NCBI RefSeq assembly: GCF_000820025.1
Contig: NZ_CDBI01000025.1
Coordinates: 1 to 64,000, forward strand
Direction of reading: 5' to 3'
Origin: Aeromonas popoffii
GTDB lineage: Bacteria > Pseudomonadota > Gammaproteobacteria > Enterobacterales > Aeromonadaceae
DNA length: 64,000 nt
The notes beneath the pieces were generated by a model that worked only from the letters and a program-made list of their open reading frames with translations, was not told the DNA's origin and did no database searches. A program made the position numbers and the translations under genes. This document shows positions 17,193 to 26,739 of this stretch, one piece after another. Each line of letters opens with the position of its first letter. Within the stretch, counting starts at the first letter, position 1.

Positions 17193-17774
17193 GTGTCTCA
17201 TGACGACGAACTCTCACTGTTTCTGCAGGAAGTGGCCGACGTGCGGCCCATTCGTAGTGACAACACCCTCTCTCTCACGGGCACATCCGCCCCGACCGAA
17301 GCGCAACTGGCCCGCCGCCAGGCCGCGACCGCCGAGCAACTGACCCTGGATCACCTCAGCATGGAGGCGGTCGAGATGCTCGATCCCCACGCCATCGTCG
17401 GTTTCAAGCGCGACGGTGTGCAAGAGGGGGTCTACAAGAAGCTGCGGCTCGGCAAGTACGAACTGCAGGCAAGCCTGGATCTGCATCAGAAGACACTCAA
17501 CGAAGCGCGCCAGAGCCTGGTGCAGTTCATTGCGGATTGCGAGGTGCGGGACATCCGCTGCCTGCTGATCCTGCACGGCAAGGGGGAGCGCAGCACGCCG
17601 CGCGCGGTGCTGAAAAGCCATGTCAGCACCTGGTTGCCACAACTGCCAGCCGTGATGGCCATGCACAGCGCCGAGCGCCGCCACGGCGGCAGCGGCGCCC
17701 TCTATGTGCTGCTGCGAAAAAGCGAGCGCCAGAAGGCGGAGAACCGCGAGCGACACCAGAAGCGCCTCGGCTAG
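17193..17774 (+). CDS. smrA: Smr-domain endonuclease-like protein SmrA
   Basis: 193 residues; starts at GTG with GGGGAGCC upstream. The N-terminal region LFLQEVADVRPIRSDNTLSL is the usual SmrA/SmrB linker with a DxxPl-like segment. The C-terminal Smr domain has LDLHQKTLNEARQ, the catalytic-type LILHGKGER and the closing GGSGALYVLLRK. Smr domains are nucleases acting on branched DNA or, for SmrB, on mRNA at collided ribosomes. SmrA is favoured over SmrB by the motif LDLH-Q rather than LDLHG and by the size. Confidence 0.85.
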   Translation: MSHDDELSLFLQEVADVRPIRSDNTLSLTGTSAPTEAQLARRQAATAEQLTLDHLSMEAVEMLDPHAIVGFKRDGVQEGVYKKLRLGKYELQASLDLHQKTLNEARQSLVQFIADCEVRDIRCLLILHGKGERSTPRAVLKSHVSTWLPQLPAVMAMHSAERRHGGSGALYVLLRKSERQKAENRERHQKRLG

Positions 17775-17907
17775 TCAGTACCAGTCATCTGGTCAGGCCC
17801 CTTCGGCCAGGGTGGTAAAACGCGCGATGGCAGTGTTAGCATCGAACGGCCCCGATCATGCCAGGTACGGGGTGCACACCATCAGGGACGATAACAAGGA
17901 CAATCCC

Positions 17908-19386
17908 ATGTCATATCAAAAACTTGAACAACATCAGCAACAGCTGCACCGGCTCTCCCACCTCAGTGCCATCTGTGGCTGGGATCAGGCCGCCATGATG
18001 CCGGAGGGTGGCAACGAGGCACGCGCCGAGGCCATGGCCGAACTCGGCGTGCTGATCCATCAAAAGCGTACCGCCCCCGAGCTCGGCGACTGGATCGCCA
18101 AAGCCGAGAGCGAGTACTTGAATGAGCTCCAACGCGCCAACCTCGCCGAGATAAAACGCCACTGGCAGGATGCGAGCCTGCTACCCACGGATCTGGTAGA
18201 AGCCTTGTCGCTGGCTGGTAGCAAGTGCGAGCACGCCTGGCGCAGCCAGCGCAAAAATAACGACTGGGCAGGCTTCGCCCCCAATCTCAAGGAGGTGGTG
18301 GCCCTGTCGCGGGAAGTGGCGCACCTTCGCGCCGAGGCACTCGGGGTGCGCCCCTACGACGCCATGCTGGCGCTGTATGAACCCGGCATGACGAGTGCGC
18401 GGCTGGATCAGATCTTCGGTGATCTCACCAGCTGGCTGCCGGGCCTGATCCAGACGGTGAGCGAACAGCAGAAAAGCGAATCCTTGCTGATCCCGCAAGG
18501 CCCCTTCCCGATTGCAAGCCAGCAGGCGCTCGGTCAAGAGGTGATGGGCGTGCTGGGCTTTGATTTCGCCCACGGCAGGCTCGATGTGAGCAGCCACCCG
18601 TTCTGCGGCGGCGTGCCGACCGACGTGCGCATCACCACCCGCTACAACGAGCAGGAGTTTGTCTCCAGCCTGATGGGAATCGTGCACGAGACGGGTCACG
18701 CGCGCTACGAGCAGGGGCTGCCACGTCAGCTGCTGGGCCAGCCGGTGGCCGAGGCTCGGTCCATGGGCATTCACGAGAGCCAGAGCCTGTTCTGCGAGAT
18801 GCAGCTCGGCCACGATGCGGCCTTCCTAGCTCTGCTGGTGCCGCGCATCCGCGCGCACTTTGGCGAGCAAGCGGCATTTGCGCCGGCGAACCTGGCGAAG
18901 CTCTACAACCGGGTCGAGCCCGGCTTTATCCGCGTCGATGCGGACGAGGTGACGTACCCGGCGCACGTGATCCTGCGCTACGAGCTGGAGCGCGACCTCA
19001 TCGAGGGGCGCATCGAGGTGGCCGATCTGCCCGAGCTGTGGGATGCCAAGATGCAGCAGTGGCTCGGCCTCTCCACCAGGGGCAACGACCAGAATGGCTG
19101 CATGCAAGACATTCACTGGACGGACGGCTCGTTCGGCTACTTCCCGAGCTACACGCTCGGCGCCATGTATGCGGCGCAGTTGCGCTTCGCACTGGAGCGG
19201 GAGCTGGGCAACATGAGCAGCGTGATCGAGGCGGGTCGCCTGCCGGAGATACTCGCGTGGCTTGGCCGCCACATCTGGTCACAGGGCAGCCAGCACAGCA
19301 CGGACGAGCTCATTCGCCGCGCGACTGGCGAGGCGTTGAACCCGCGCTGGCTGCGCCAGCATCTGGAGCAGCGCTATCTGAAATAA
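17908..19386 (+). CDS. M32 family carboxypeptidase (thermostable carboxypeptidase 1 type)
   Basis: 492 residues, starting MSYQKLEQHQQQLHRLSHLS. The M32 metallopeptidase signature is complete: zinc-binding HETGH in GIVHETGHARYEQG, the third ligand Glu in IHESQSLFCEMQ, DVRITTRYNEQEF, and IRVDADEVTYPAHVILRYELERDLI near the C-terminal third. It removes C-terminal residues from peptides in the cytoplasm. The frame is open further upstream (to 17704, overlapping smrA), but the ATG with ACAAGGAC upstream gives the standard family N-terminus. Confidence 0.92.
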   Translation: MSYQKLEQHQQQLHRLSHLSAICGWDQAAMMPEGGNEARAEAMAELGVLIHQKRTAPELGDWIAKAESEYLNELQRANLAEIKRHWQDASLLPTDLVEALSLAGSKCEHAWRSQRKNNDWAGFAPNLKEVVALSREVAHLRAEALGVRPYDAMLALYEPGMTSARLDQIFGDLTSWLPGLIQTVSEQQKSESLLIPQGPFPIASQQALGQEVMGVLGFDFAHGRLDVSSHPFCGGVPTDVRITTRYNEQEFVSSLMGIVHETGHARYEQGLPRQLLGQPVAEARSMGIHESQSLFCEMQLGHDAAFLALLVPRIRAHFGEQAAFAPANLAKLYNRVEPGFIRVDADEVTYPAHVILRYELERDLIEGRIEVADLPELWDAKMQQWLGLSTRGNDQNGCMQDIHWTDGSFGYFPSYTLGAMYAAQLRFALERELGNMSSVIEAGRLPEILAWLGRHIWSQGSQHSTDELIRRATGEALNPRWLRQHLEQRYLK

Positions 19387-19417
19387 CGGATACAGCGCCA
19401 GCGAGTTGAAGAGGAGA

Positions 19418-19444
19418 ACGGGGCAGCTTGGCTGCCCCGTTTTT
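19418..19444 (+). terminator. Rho-independent terminator after M32 peptidase
   Basis: ACGGGGCAGC, TTG loop, GCTGCCCCGT followed by TTTTC. Confidence 0.92.
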
Positions 19445-19586
19445 CATTGGCAAACAACCGGATTCAAAGTGGCTCGGGGCGCTCCCGGCCACATCTTTAT
19501 TTCAATCCCTGTCCGTTTCTGGCTAGTCACCGCCTTTTCTCCTCTTTACTCTCTCATTCATGCACCCAGTACAGAGCGCCCGGACC

Positions 19587-21131
19587 ATGAACTCGCAACC
19601 CGCCAGTGACAACCATCAGGATGAGGGGACCCCGAGCCTCAGCCGCGAACAGTGCCACGCCGCCCGGCTCGCCCGCGATGCCCGTTTCGATGGCCGCTTC
19701 TTTACCGGCGTGCTCTCCACCGGCATCTACTGCCGGCCGGTCTGCCCCGCACGGCCGCCGCACGAACACAACGTGCGCTACTTCCAAAGCGCCGCGGCTG
19801 CCGAGCAACATGGCCTGCGCCCCTGCCTGCGCTGCCGACCGGAGCTGGCCCCCGCCGCCCGTGGCGATCTGCCGGTTGAACTCGCCCGTTTGCTGACGCG
19901 GATCGATCGCGGCGAGCTGGCGGACGGCTCGCTCGCCGAACTGGCCGCTGAGGCCGGGATCAGCGAACGCACCCTGCGCCGCCAGTTCGAACAGCACCTT
20001 GGCGCCTCGCCAAAACAGGTGGAACAGACGCGCCGCCTGCTGCTCGCGAAACGGCTGCTGACCGAAACCCGGCTGCCCATCACCGACATCGCGTTTGCCG
20101 CCGGTTTTGCCAGCATCCGCCGCTTCAACGACGCCTGGCTCAACGCCTACGGGCTGGCCCCGCGCACCCTGCGCCAGCAGGAGGCGCTCGATAACGCGCC
20201 AGATCAGATGGGCTCGGAGCCGCGTGGCGCAACCCTGACCCTGCAACTGCCCTATCGCCCCCCTTATGACGTGGCGGCCATGCTGGCGTTCTATCGACTA
20301 CGGGCGATCCCGGGGCTGGAGCGGGTGGATGGTGAGGTGTATGAGCGGCGCTACCGGGTCGGCGATCAGGTTGCGCTGGTGCGCATCGCGCAGGGCAAGG
20401 GGCACAGCCTGCAGCTCACCGTTCATGATCTGCCGCTCGCGGCGCTGCCTGATCTGCTCTATCGGGTGCGCCGGATGTGGGATCTGGATGCCGATATGCA
20501 GCGGATCGGCGATCTGCTTGGTCAGGATCCGCTGCTCGCCCGTTTGCAGGCGCGCTGGCCCGGCGTACGGCTGCCGGGTGGCTGGGACGAATACGAGGTG
20601 ATGCTGCGGGCCATCGTCGGCCAGCAGGTGTCGGTCAAGGGGGCAATCACCCTGCTCGGGCGACTGGTGGCCCGCACCGAAGCGCAATTCGGGGTGGCGC
20701 AACTGCCAACCCCCGCCCAGTTGTGCGAATTCGATCTCGACGGCATCGGCATGCCGGGCAGCCGCATTCGTACCCTGCGGGGAGTGGCTCAGGCACTGGC
20801 CAGCGGCGAGCTGACCCTCACTACGGCCAGTGACGAGCAGTTGCTGGCGCTACCGGGCATAGGCCCCTGGACGGTCTCGTACTGGCGACTGCGCTGCGCT
20901 CTGGATCCTGATGCTTTCCCCGCCTCCGATCTGGTGCTGCAAAAAGCGCTCGGAGGTGGCACCAAACTGCCGGTGAAGGAGGTGTTGGCGCAAAGCGCAG
21001 CATGGCAACCGTGGCGCAGCTATGCGGCGAGCTGGCTGTGGCACGCCATGAGTGAAGCGCCCAATTTGCTGATCCATGCCACCGGCAACGAAAAACAGCC
21101 AGATAACCAACAACAGGAGATAACCCCATGA
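19587..21131 (+). CDS. alkA: DNA-3-methyladenine glycosylase 2 with Ada-type N-terminus
   Basis: 514 residues in three parts. Residues ~20-95 are an Ada zinc domain with the four Cys of the methyl-phosphotriester acceptor (STGIYCRPVC and CLRCRPE). Residues ~100-190 are AraC-type helix-turn-helix (ISERTLRRQFEQHLG, ITDIAFAAGFASIRRFN). The rest is AlkA: N-terminal AlkA_N, then the HhH-GPD glycosylase with LPGIGPWTVSYW and the catalytic Asp in FPASDLVLQ. Like Ada it can sense methylation and regulate, and like AlkA it excises alkylated purines. The suicide O6-methylguanine domain is absent, supplied by the ogt gene that overlaps it by 4 bp. Start 19587 has a weak CGGA site; 19560 is an alternative. 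Confidence 0.92.
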   Translation: MNSQPASDNHQDEGTPSLSREQCHAARLARDARFDGRFFTGVLSTGIYCRPVCPARPPHEHNVRYFQSAAAAEQHGLRPCLRCRPELAPAARGDLPVELARLLTRIDRGELADGSLAELAAEAGISERTLRRQFEQHLGASPKQVEQTRRLLLAKRLLTETRLPITDIAFAAGFASIRRFNDAWLNAYGLAPRTLRQQEALDNAPDQMGSEPRGATLTLQLPYRPPYDVAAMLAFYRLRAIPGLERVDGEVYERRYRVGDQVALVRIAQGKGHSLQLTVHDLPLAALPDLLYRVRRMWDLDADMQRIGDLLGQDPLLARLQARWPGVRLPGGWDEYEVMLRAIVGQQVSVKGAITLLGRLVARTEAQFGVAQLPTPAQLCEFDLDGIGMPGSRIRTLRGVAQALASGELTLTTASDEQLLALPGIGPWTVSYWRLRCALDPDAFPASDLVLQKALGGGTKLPVKEVLAQSAAWQPWRSYAASWLWHAMSEAPNLLIHATGNEKQPDNQQQEITP

Positions 21132-21601
21132 TCCGCTACGATATCCTGCCGACCCGCTGCGGCGATCTGCTGGTCGCCATCACTGAATCTGGTCTGGTGC
21201 ACGTGGACTTTGTGGCGGGCCTGCGGGCACTACCCGATATGAGTGGCTGGCAGCAAAACCACACGGCGTTGGCCCCCTTCCTCGCCGAGTTTGACGCCTA
21301 TTTTGCCGGTCGCTTGCAGCGCTTCTCCCTGCCCCTTGCCGCCCACGGCACCGCCTTTCAGCAAGCGGTATGGCAGGCGCTGTGTGACATCCCCTACGGC
21401 GAGACCCGCAGCTATAGCGAGATTGCTCGCGCCATCGGCAAACCGAGTGCGAGCCGCGCGGTCGGCGCGGCGAACGGCCGCAATCCGCTCTCGATCATCG
21501 TTCCCTGCCATCGGGTGATCGGCCAAAACGGCAGCCTGACCGGCTATGCGGGGGGATTGGAGATTAAAAAAGCGCTGCTGGCGCTGGAGGGGAACAACTA
21601 A
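21128..21601 (+). CDS. ogt: Methylated-DNA--[protein]-cysteine S-methyltransferase
   Basis: 157 residues. The active-site block IIVPCHRVIGQNGSLTGYAG holds the acceptor Cys. Upstream GTAFQQAVWQAL, IPYGETRSYSEIA and the arginine-finger helix SASRAVGAANGRNP are intact. It repairs O6-methylguanine/O4-methylthymine by self-alkylation. Translational coupling (ATGA) with the Ada/AlkA fusion makes a compact two-gene alkylation-repair operon, likely self-inducing through the upstream Ada-like regulator domain (inference). Confidence 0.94.
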   Translation: MIRYDILPTRCGDLLVAITESGLVHVDFVAGLRALPDMSGWQQNHTALAPFLAEFDAYFAGRLQRFSLPLAAHGTAFQQAVWQALCDIPYGETRSYSEIARAIGKPSASRAVGAANGRNPLSIIVPCHRVIGQNGSLTGYAGGLEIKKALLALEGNN

Positions 21602-21668
21602 AGGGAGGTTGGCAGAGCGCCTGCGATAAAAGTTGCCCCTTTCCCAGACGGAGAAAAGGGCAGTTTGA

Positions 21669-23537
21669 TCAGCGTTTCAAACTACCCATCACCTGCATTT
21701 CACAGCGGTTGCAGTCAAAACGCAGGCGGAAGGTGTCTTTACCCATCTTGAGCTCCAGCGGCTCGGCCTTGAGCCCGGGCACCTCTTTCGGGCAGAGGTT
21801 CTGGCTGTAGCGGATGCAGTGCTTGGTGATCATCAGCACCACTTCCCGCTCCTCCTTGTTAGCCTCATAGGCGGGAGCAATGCGCTCCACCCCGTGTTCA
21901 CGGAAGAACTGCTCGGCGGCGCTGTTCAGCACGTTGCCAAGGTAGGAGAGGCGGTGCTGGGGATAGCTGATATCCCGCAGAGCGATGCGTCGCTCGGGGC
22001 GCTGGTAGCTGGCCACACGCGCTGCCTCCAGCGCGGCGATGCCATCCCGGCGCAAACCGTTGAGCTGTGATGCGGCGATGAATAGCGGCCTCGTTACCAC
22101 CAACTCAATCTTGCGCGCCACAAACAGGGTATTGCCGAGTTTGCCGAGTCGATCCCGCGCCTGTTGCAACGCCCGCTCCGGATTGTCGGCAGGCTGCTTG
22201 TCGCAGGGAAGCGTCACCGCGGCGCTGATGCCCTGCTCGTCGGTGAGCGTGAGGCGCAATCCCTCATCGCACTCGGAGAGCTCCATATCGACCCGGATCC
22301 GGCGATCCGCGCTCGCCTTCTCCAGCATCTTGCTGAACGCACTATCGTGGTTGCGATAGAGCTCGGTGCCTACTTTCAGCCCCGGCATACGTTCTGACAG
22401 GAGCAACAGCTTACTCTCCGCCTTCTCTTCGACTTTATTGAGGCGCATCCCCACCAGCTCGTTGTTCGGCTTGAAGAAGCCCAGACCGTCGCCGTTGTTG
22501 AGGCTGACCTGCTTGCCGTCAATCTCTATGCCATCCCTGGTGACTCTGGTGACACGCCCCAGCGGTTCGCCCACGTATTTCGGGCTCTTGGTGGAGTCGA
22601 TCCCTGGCTTTCGGCCATTGAGGAAGTAGTCGGTGCTGCCGCGATTGAAGCTCTTTTTCGGATCCGGCTCGAAGCTGTAGCTGCAACGACCCGCCGAAGC
22701 GGCCACCAGATCGGAGCGGCTATCGAGAATGGCGTCCAGCTTCTGGCGATACCAGGCGGTGACGTTCTTGACGTAATCGAGCCCCTTGAGGCGCCCTTCA
22801 ATCTTGAACGAGCGAATGCCTGCGGCGATCAGCGCCTCCAGATTGTCGGTCTGATCCATATCCTTGAGGGACAGCAGGTGACTGTCGGCCACCAGCACTT
22901 CACCGTCCGGCTTTTGCAGCGAGCAGGGCAGACGGCAGAGCTGGGCACACTCACCGCGGTTGGCGCTGCGGCCGGTACGGGCGTGGCTGATGTTGCACTG
23001 ACCGCTGTAGGAGACACAAAGCGCGCCGTGGATAAAGAACTCCAGCTGCACGTTGGTTGCCGCGCTGATCTCGCGGATCTGCGCCAGCGACAGCTCGCGT
23101 GCCAGCACCACCTGGGAGAAGCCCACATCCTGCAAAAACTTCACCTTTTCCGGCGTGCGGTTGTCGGTCTGGGTACTGGCATGGAGCGCGATGGGAGGGA
23201 GGTCCAGCGCCAGCAATCCCATGTCTTGCACGATCAGCGCATCGGCCCCCGCTTCATAGATTTGGTGGGTCAGGCGCCGGGCCTGCTCCAGCTCGTGATC
23301 GTGCAGCAGGGTGTTGAAGGCGACAAAGACCTGGGCACCGAAACGGTGGGCGTGACGTGCCAGCGCTTCGATATCTTCGAGGGCGTTGCCCGCCGCACTG
23401 CGGGCGCCAAAGGCAGGGCCGCCCATGTAGACGGCGTCAGCGCCATGGTTGATGGCTTCGATGCCGTAGGCGAGGTTCTTGGCCGGAGCCAGCAGTTCGA
23501 GGCGGTTCAGGACGTGGCTATGGGTCTGTGGGTGCAT
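21669..23537 (-). CDS. rlhA: 23S rRNA C2501 hydroxylase RlhA (U32 peptidase family)
   Basis: About 622 residues. Begins LELLAPAKNLAYGIEAINHGADAVYMGGPAFGAR, with the peptidase U32 signature ELEFFIHGALCVSYSGQC-like segment (QLEFFIHGALCVSYSG). The iron-sulfur Cys set is in SGQCNIS, GECAQLCRLPC and the C-terminal NLCPK and RFDCNRCEMQ. Full length and the KIEGRLKGLDYVKN and RGSTDYFLNGRK segments match E. coli RlhA (YdcP), which hydroxylates C2501 of 23S rRNA from a prephenate-derived donor. The ATG at 23537 is preferred; a GTG at 23576 would add 13 residues. The paralogue TrhP is encoded at 40.3 kb. Confidence 0.92.
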   Translation of the reverse strand: MHPQTHSHVLNRLELLAPAKNLAYGIEAINHGADAVYMGGPAFGARSAAGNALEDIEALARHAHRFGAQVFVAFNTLLHDHELEQARRLTHQIYEAGADALIVQDMGLLALDLPPIALHASTQTDNRTPEKVKFLQDVGFSQVVLARELSLAQIREISAATNVQLEFFIHGALCVSYSGQCNISHARTGRSANRGECAQLCRLPCSLQKPDGEVLVADSHLLSLKDMDQTDNLEALIAAGIRSFKIEGRLKGLDYVKNVTAWYRQKLDAILDSRSDLVAASAGRCSYSFEPDPKKSFNRGSTDYFLNGRKPGIDSTKSPKYVGEPLGRVTRVTRDGIEIDGKQVSLNNGDGLGFFKPNNELVGMRLNKVEEKAESKLLLLSERMPGLKVGTELYRNHDSAFSKMLEKASADRRIRVDMELSECDEGLRLTLTDEQGISAAVTLPCDKQPADNPERALQQARDRLGKLGNTLFVARKIELVVTRPLFIAASQLNGLRRDGIAALEAARVASYQRPERRIALRDISYPQHRLSYLGNVLNSAAEQFFREHGVERIAPAYEANKEEREVVLMITKHCIRYSQNLCPKEVPGLKAEPLELKMGKDTFRLRFDCNRCEMQVMGSLKR

Positions 23538-23729
23538 GGTCTCTGAGTCTATCGGCAGACAGAAAATGCCGGTCACTCTAGGTCAGTCACCCTTTGCTTG
23601 CCTTGATCCCGCTTAAGATCACTGCGAAATACAGGATTCAGCGTCCCGTGCTCACAGTCCCTGCCGCGGAGCCGGATATTCATTCAGCAGCCCTGCCCTG
23701 TCATCGCGCGAGCCACTGACAAGTGAACC

Positions 23730-24338
23730 TCAGAGCACCACCTTCAAAGCCAATCCCAGCAGTACCAGGCCGCTGACCTTGTCGATCACGAAGGATTTGG
23801 CTTTGAGCCAGCCCAGCACGGGCCCACGAGAGAGCACCAGCGCCACCAGCACGTACCAGATAGCATCTATGCCACCTGCGGTGAGCATCATGATCCCCCC
23901 CTCGTTCCAACCGGTGTCGGCCCGTACGAACTGGCTGAAGAGGGCGATAAAGAAGATGGCGAGCTGGGGGTTGAGAAAGGCGACCATAAAGCCTTCAAAG
24001 GCGCCCTGACGCCCACGCAGCTGATGTACCACCTCCTCGACCGACTCACTGGCGGGCTTGGCAAGCAGCGCCTTGATGCCGAGCCAGGCGAGAAACGCGG
24101 CGCCACCGTAGCGGATCAGATCAAACAGCAGCGGGGTCTGGGTGATCAGCACGGAGAGCCCCAGCGCGGTAATCAGTGCATAGATCCCGACCCCGAAGCC
24201 ATGACCCAGGGCAGTCGCCACCCCGTGGCCCTGCCCTCCTTGCACCGTGTTACGGATGATCAGCGCCAGGCTCGGCCCCGGGCTGATGGCCCCCATCACG
24301 CAGATTGCGGCCAGTGCCAGCCAACTCGTCAATTCCAT
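23730..24338 (-). CDS. LysE/RhtB-family amino-acid exporter
   Basis: 202 residues, six predicted membrane helices. The N-terminus WLALAAICVMGAISPGPSLAL carries the SPGP motif of LysE/RhtB, followed by NTVQGGQGHGVATALGHG and a central AFLAWLGIKAL. FMVAFLNPQLAIFFIALFSQF is the usual fourth helix with NP. Exports amino acids or derivatives; substrate not evident. It sits 129 bp downstream of a co-directional LysR regulator with a LysR-type operator between them, so it is the probable regulated target. Confidence 0.88.
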   Translation of the reverse strand: MELTSWLALAAICVMGAISPGPSLALIIRNTVQGGQGHGVATALGHGFGVGIYALITALGLSVLITQTPLLFDLIRYGGAAFLAWLGIKALLAKPASESVEEVVHQLRGRQGAFEGFMVAFLNPQLAIFFIALFSQFVRADTGWNEGGIMMLTAGGIDAIWYVLVALVLSRGPVLGWLKAKSFVIDKVSGLVLLGLALKVVL

Positions 24339-24430
24339 ATCTTTCCCTATCTGTAAACCGAATATCAGCAGCGGAGCTCAGGGTAAGGGGCGGCCAGTTA
24401 TGCCAGAAGTGAAAGTTATGAATAGATCCC

Positions 24431-24445
24431 ATAGCCAATGGCTAT
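24431..24445. promoter_or_regulatory. LysR-type T-N11-A operator candidate
   Basis: ATAGCC-AAT-GGCTAT, a perfect 6-bp inverted repeat that contains T-N11-A (24432/24444). It lies between the lysR stop and the lysE start, about 93 bp upstream of lysE, the usual distance for a LysR activator site. Confidence 0.5.
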
Positions 24446-24467
24446 AGGTTGGCGCAACCGACTGCGG

Positions 24468-25409
24468 TTAGCGGACGCCAGCCAACAGCTTGCGACCCTC
24501 GGCGACAGTGCTTTGCAGGTGTTCGCGCAAGAAGGGGTAGGCCAGATCACGAAACCACTTGTGAGCCGGATCCTGATGATGGCGCTGGTGCCACAGCAAA
24601 TGATACTGCTGGGGGCGGGTGGCGAACGGCAGATCACAGAATGTAAGATCGTGCTCACGTGAAAGTTGCCAGGCGATATGGGCGGGGGTGGTCATCAAGC
24701 AGTCGGTGCGCAGCAGTACCTCGACTGCGGCCTGAAAGAAGGGCACCCTGGCAAACCAGCGCCGGGTAAGCCCCTGCGGCGCCAGCACCTGCTCCACCGG
24801 GCTGTCCTTGTCGCCGCCGCCGCTCACCTGCAGATGGGACCAGGCGAGGTAGTGATCCAGACTGAGCGGATTGCCCGCCAACGGATGGTGACTCCCCATC
24901 AGCACCACCAGCCGGTCTTCTCCCTGATGCAGGCCACGGATCTGCTCCGGCACCAGATCCGTAATGGTGGAGACCAGATCCAGCTCTGACTGCCACAGCT
25001 GCGGTAACTGGCGCTTGTCCCACAAGCTGTACTCCAGCGCCGCCAGCGGCGCCTCTTTGGCCAGCGCGGCGCAGATATCGGGCAGGATGTGCTGGGCCAC
25101 ATAATCGGACGAGGCAAGCCGAAACACCCGCTCGCAGCGACCGGGGTCGAAACCCGGTGCTTCGTAGAGCCGATCCAGCGCACCGAGGGAATCCGCCAAG
25201 GCTGCCGCCAGCGTCTCGGCCCGTGGCGTCAGCAGCCAGCGCTGCCCCTCCCGCACCAGCAAGTCGTCGCCAAACTCGTTGCGCAACTGACTTAGCTGCT
25301 TGCTGATGGAGGGCTGGCTAAGGTGCAGCAGCTCAGCTGCCCGGCTGATGTTGCGGGTCTCCAGCAGTACCTTGAGGGTGGGCAGCAGATTGAGGTTGGC
25401 TTTGTGCAA
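24468..25409 (-). CDS. LysR-family transcriptional regulator
   Basis: 313 residues. The N-terminal winged helix reads LLPTLKVLLETRNISRAAELLHLSQPSISKQLSQLR followed by FGDDLLVREGQRWLLTPRAE, the standard LysR DNA-binding domain. The C-terminal effector domain begins RVFRLASSDYVAQHILPDI and is of the NodD/LinR/NahR-like subgroup by its layout. It precedes lysE on the same strand. Effector unknown. Confidence 0.9.
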   Translation of the reverse strand: MHKANLNLLPTLKVLLETRNISRAAELLHLSQPSISKQLSQLRNEFGDDLLVREGQRWLLTPRAETLAAALADSLGALDRLYEAPGFDPGRCERVFRLASSDYVAQHILPDICAALAKEAPLAALEYSLWDKRQLPQLWQSELDLVSTITDLVPEQIRGLHQGEDRLVVLMGSHHPLAGNPLSLDHYLAWSHLQVSGGGDKDSPVEQVLAPQGLTRRWFARVPFFQAAVEVLLRTDCLMTTPAHIAWQLSREHDLTFCDLPFATRPQQYHLLWHQRHHQDPAHKWFRDLAYPFLREHLQSTVAEGRKLLAGVR

Positions 25410-25613
25410 GGGGCGGCCCCATAGGATGGTGGAAAACCCTATTTTAGGGCAGGCGAGTCCTCGACTTTAAGCAAAATCTCCCGCTATTTTCGGCGGTTTT
25501 ACGCCCCTTCCCTGCCAGATAACCATGGCCACAAGATGACAGTGGTTGGTCCGTGCGGCATAATTGCGCGATTTTCCGCCCGCGGGCGATCCACTTTGAG
25601 AAGCGGTAACAAG

Positions 25614-26702
25614 ATGAAATACGCCAATATCACCGGTTGGGGCAAATGTCTGCCTCCCTCAGTGCTGACCAACGATGACCTCAGCACCATCATGGATACG
25701 TCGGATGAATGGATCTATCCGCGTACCGGTATCAAGGCCCGCCGGATCTCCCACGTCAGCACCTCGGATCTCGCCACCCTGGCCAGTCGCCGCGCCCTGG
25801 CCTGTGCAGGCCTGACAGCCAGCGATCTCGATGGCATCATCTTGGCGACGGCGACACCTGATACGCTCGCGCCCAATGCAGCCTCTGCGGTGCAGCAGAA
25901 ACTGGGCGCCGTCAATGCGGCCGTGTTCGACCTCAATGCGGCCTGTACCGGGTTTGTCTACGCCCTCTCGGTCGGCACCTCATTAGTGCAAACCGGCATG
26001 ATGAAGAAAGTGCTGGTGATCGGTGCCGAGCGTCTGACTTACCTGCTGGACTGGACCCGCCGCGATACCGCAGTGCTGTTTGGTGATGGTGCGGGGGCAG
26101 TGGTGATCGAGGCGAGCGAGCAGGAGTGTGGCCTGATTGCCAACAAACTCGGCTGTGACAGCGAAGCAAGGGAGATACTGCACGTCCCGAACTTTGGTAC
26201 CGATCGGGTGCGTTTTGCCGATATCGACGGTCTGTTTACCTTCAACTTTGAAGGCCAGGAAATTTTCAAGCGCGCGGTGCGCGGCATGGGTGAAGCGACC
26301 AGTTGCGCACTCACCCAAGCCGGAATTACACCTGAGCAAATCGATCTCATCGTGCCGCACCAGGCCAACATCCGCATCATCGAAACCTTGGCCAAGCGCA
26401 TGAACGCGCCCATGGAGAAGGTGATGGTCAACATAGAGAACTACGGCAACACCTCCGCTGCCACAGTCCCCATCGCCCTGTGCGAAGCGCTGGAGCAAGG
26501 CCGCGTCAAGCCGAATTCCTATCTGCTGACCGCCGCATTCGGTGCCGGTCTGACCTGGGGCGCTGCCATCATCAAGTGGGGCGACCGCGTCACCCCCATC
26601 AACTCGTGTGATGCCGAACTGCCCCCGTGCGACAAGAGTGCACTTGAGCTGATTGCCCATGCGGTAGAAGGTTGCCAGAAGGCCCACGCCAACGAGGACT
26701 AA
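25614..26702 (+). CDS. FabH-family beta-ketoacyl-ACP synthase III (long form)
   Basis: 362 residues. Catalytic triad visible: Cys111 in DLNAACTGF, His in VPHQANIRI and Asn in [11 protein letters not shown]. The N-terminus [22 protein letters not shown] and a 30-residue C-terminal extension after AAIIKWG distinguish it from the ~317-residue FabH of the fab cluster. This is the second FabH type seen in Vibrio/Aeromonas, and none of fabD/G/F or plsX is nearby. It may use medium-chain acyl-CoA to feed fatty acid synthesis (inference). The frame opens at 25536, but the ATG at 25614 (GCGGTAACAAG upstream) fits the family start. Confidence 0.9.
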   Translation: MKYANITGWGKCLPPSVLTNDDLSTIMDTSDEWIYPRTGIKARRISHVSTSDLATLASRRALACAGLTASDLDGIILATATPDTLAPNAASAVQQKLGAVNAAVFDLNAACTGFVYALSVGTSLVQTGMMKKVLVIGAERLTYLLDWTRRDTAVLFGDGAGAVVIEASEQECGLIANKLGCDSEAREILHVPNFGTDRVRFADIDGLFTFNFEGQEIFKRAVRGMGEATSCALTQAGITPEQIDLIVPHQANIRIIETLAKRMNAPMEKVMVNIENYGNTSAATVPIALCEALEQGRVKPNSYLLTAAFGAGLTWGAAIIKWGDRVTPINSCDAELPPCDKSALELIAHAVEGCQKAHANED

Positions 26703-26710
26703 TCCTTATC

Positions 26711-26739
26711 AGGGGCCTGAGTCATCAGGCTCCTTTTTA
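26711..26739 (+). terminator. Rho-independent terminator after FabH-type gene
   Basis: AGGGGCCTGA, GTCA loop, TCAGGCTCCT with one mismatch, then TTTTTAT. Confidence 0.88.

Noticed and set aside
21602-21668. Terminator between ogt and rlhA
   Set aside because: TGCCCCTTT and AAAAGGGCA can pair around an 11-base loop with one bulge, but there is no T-run on either strand, so it was not listed.
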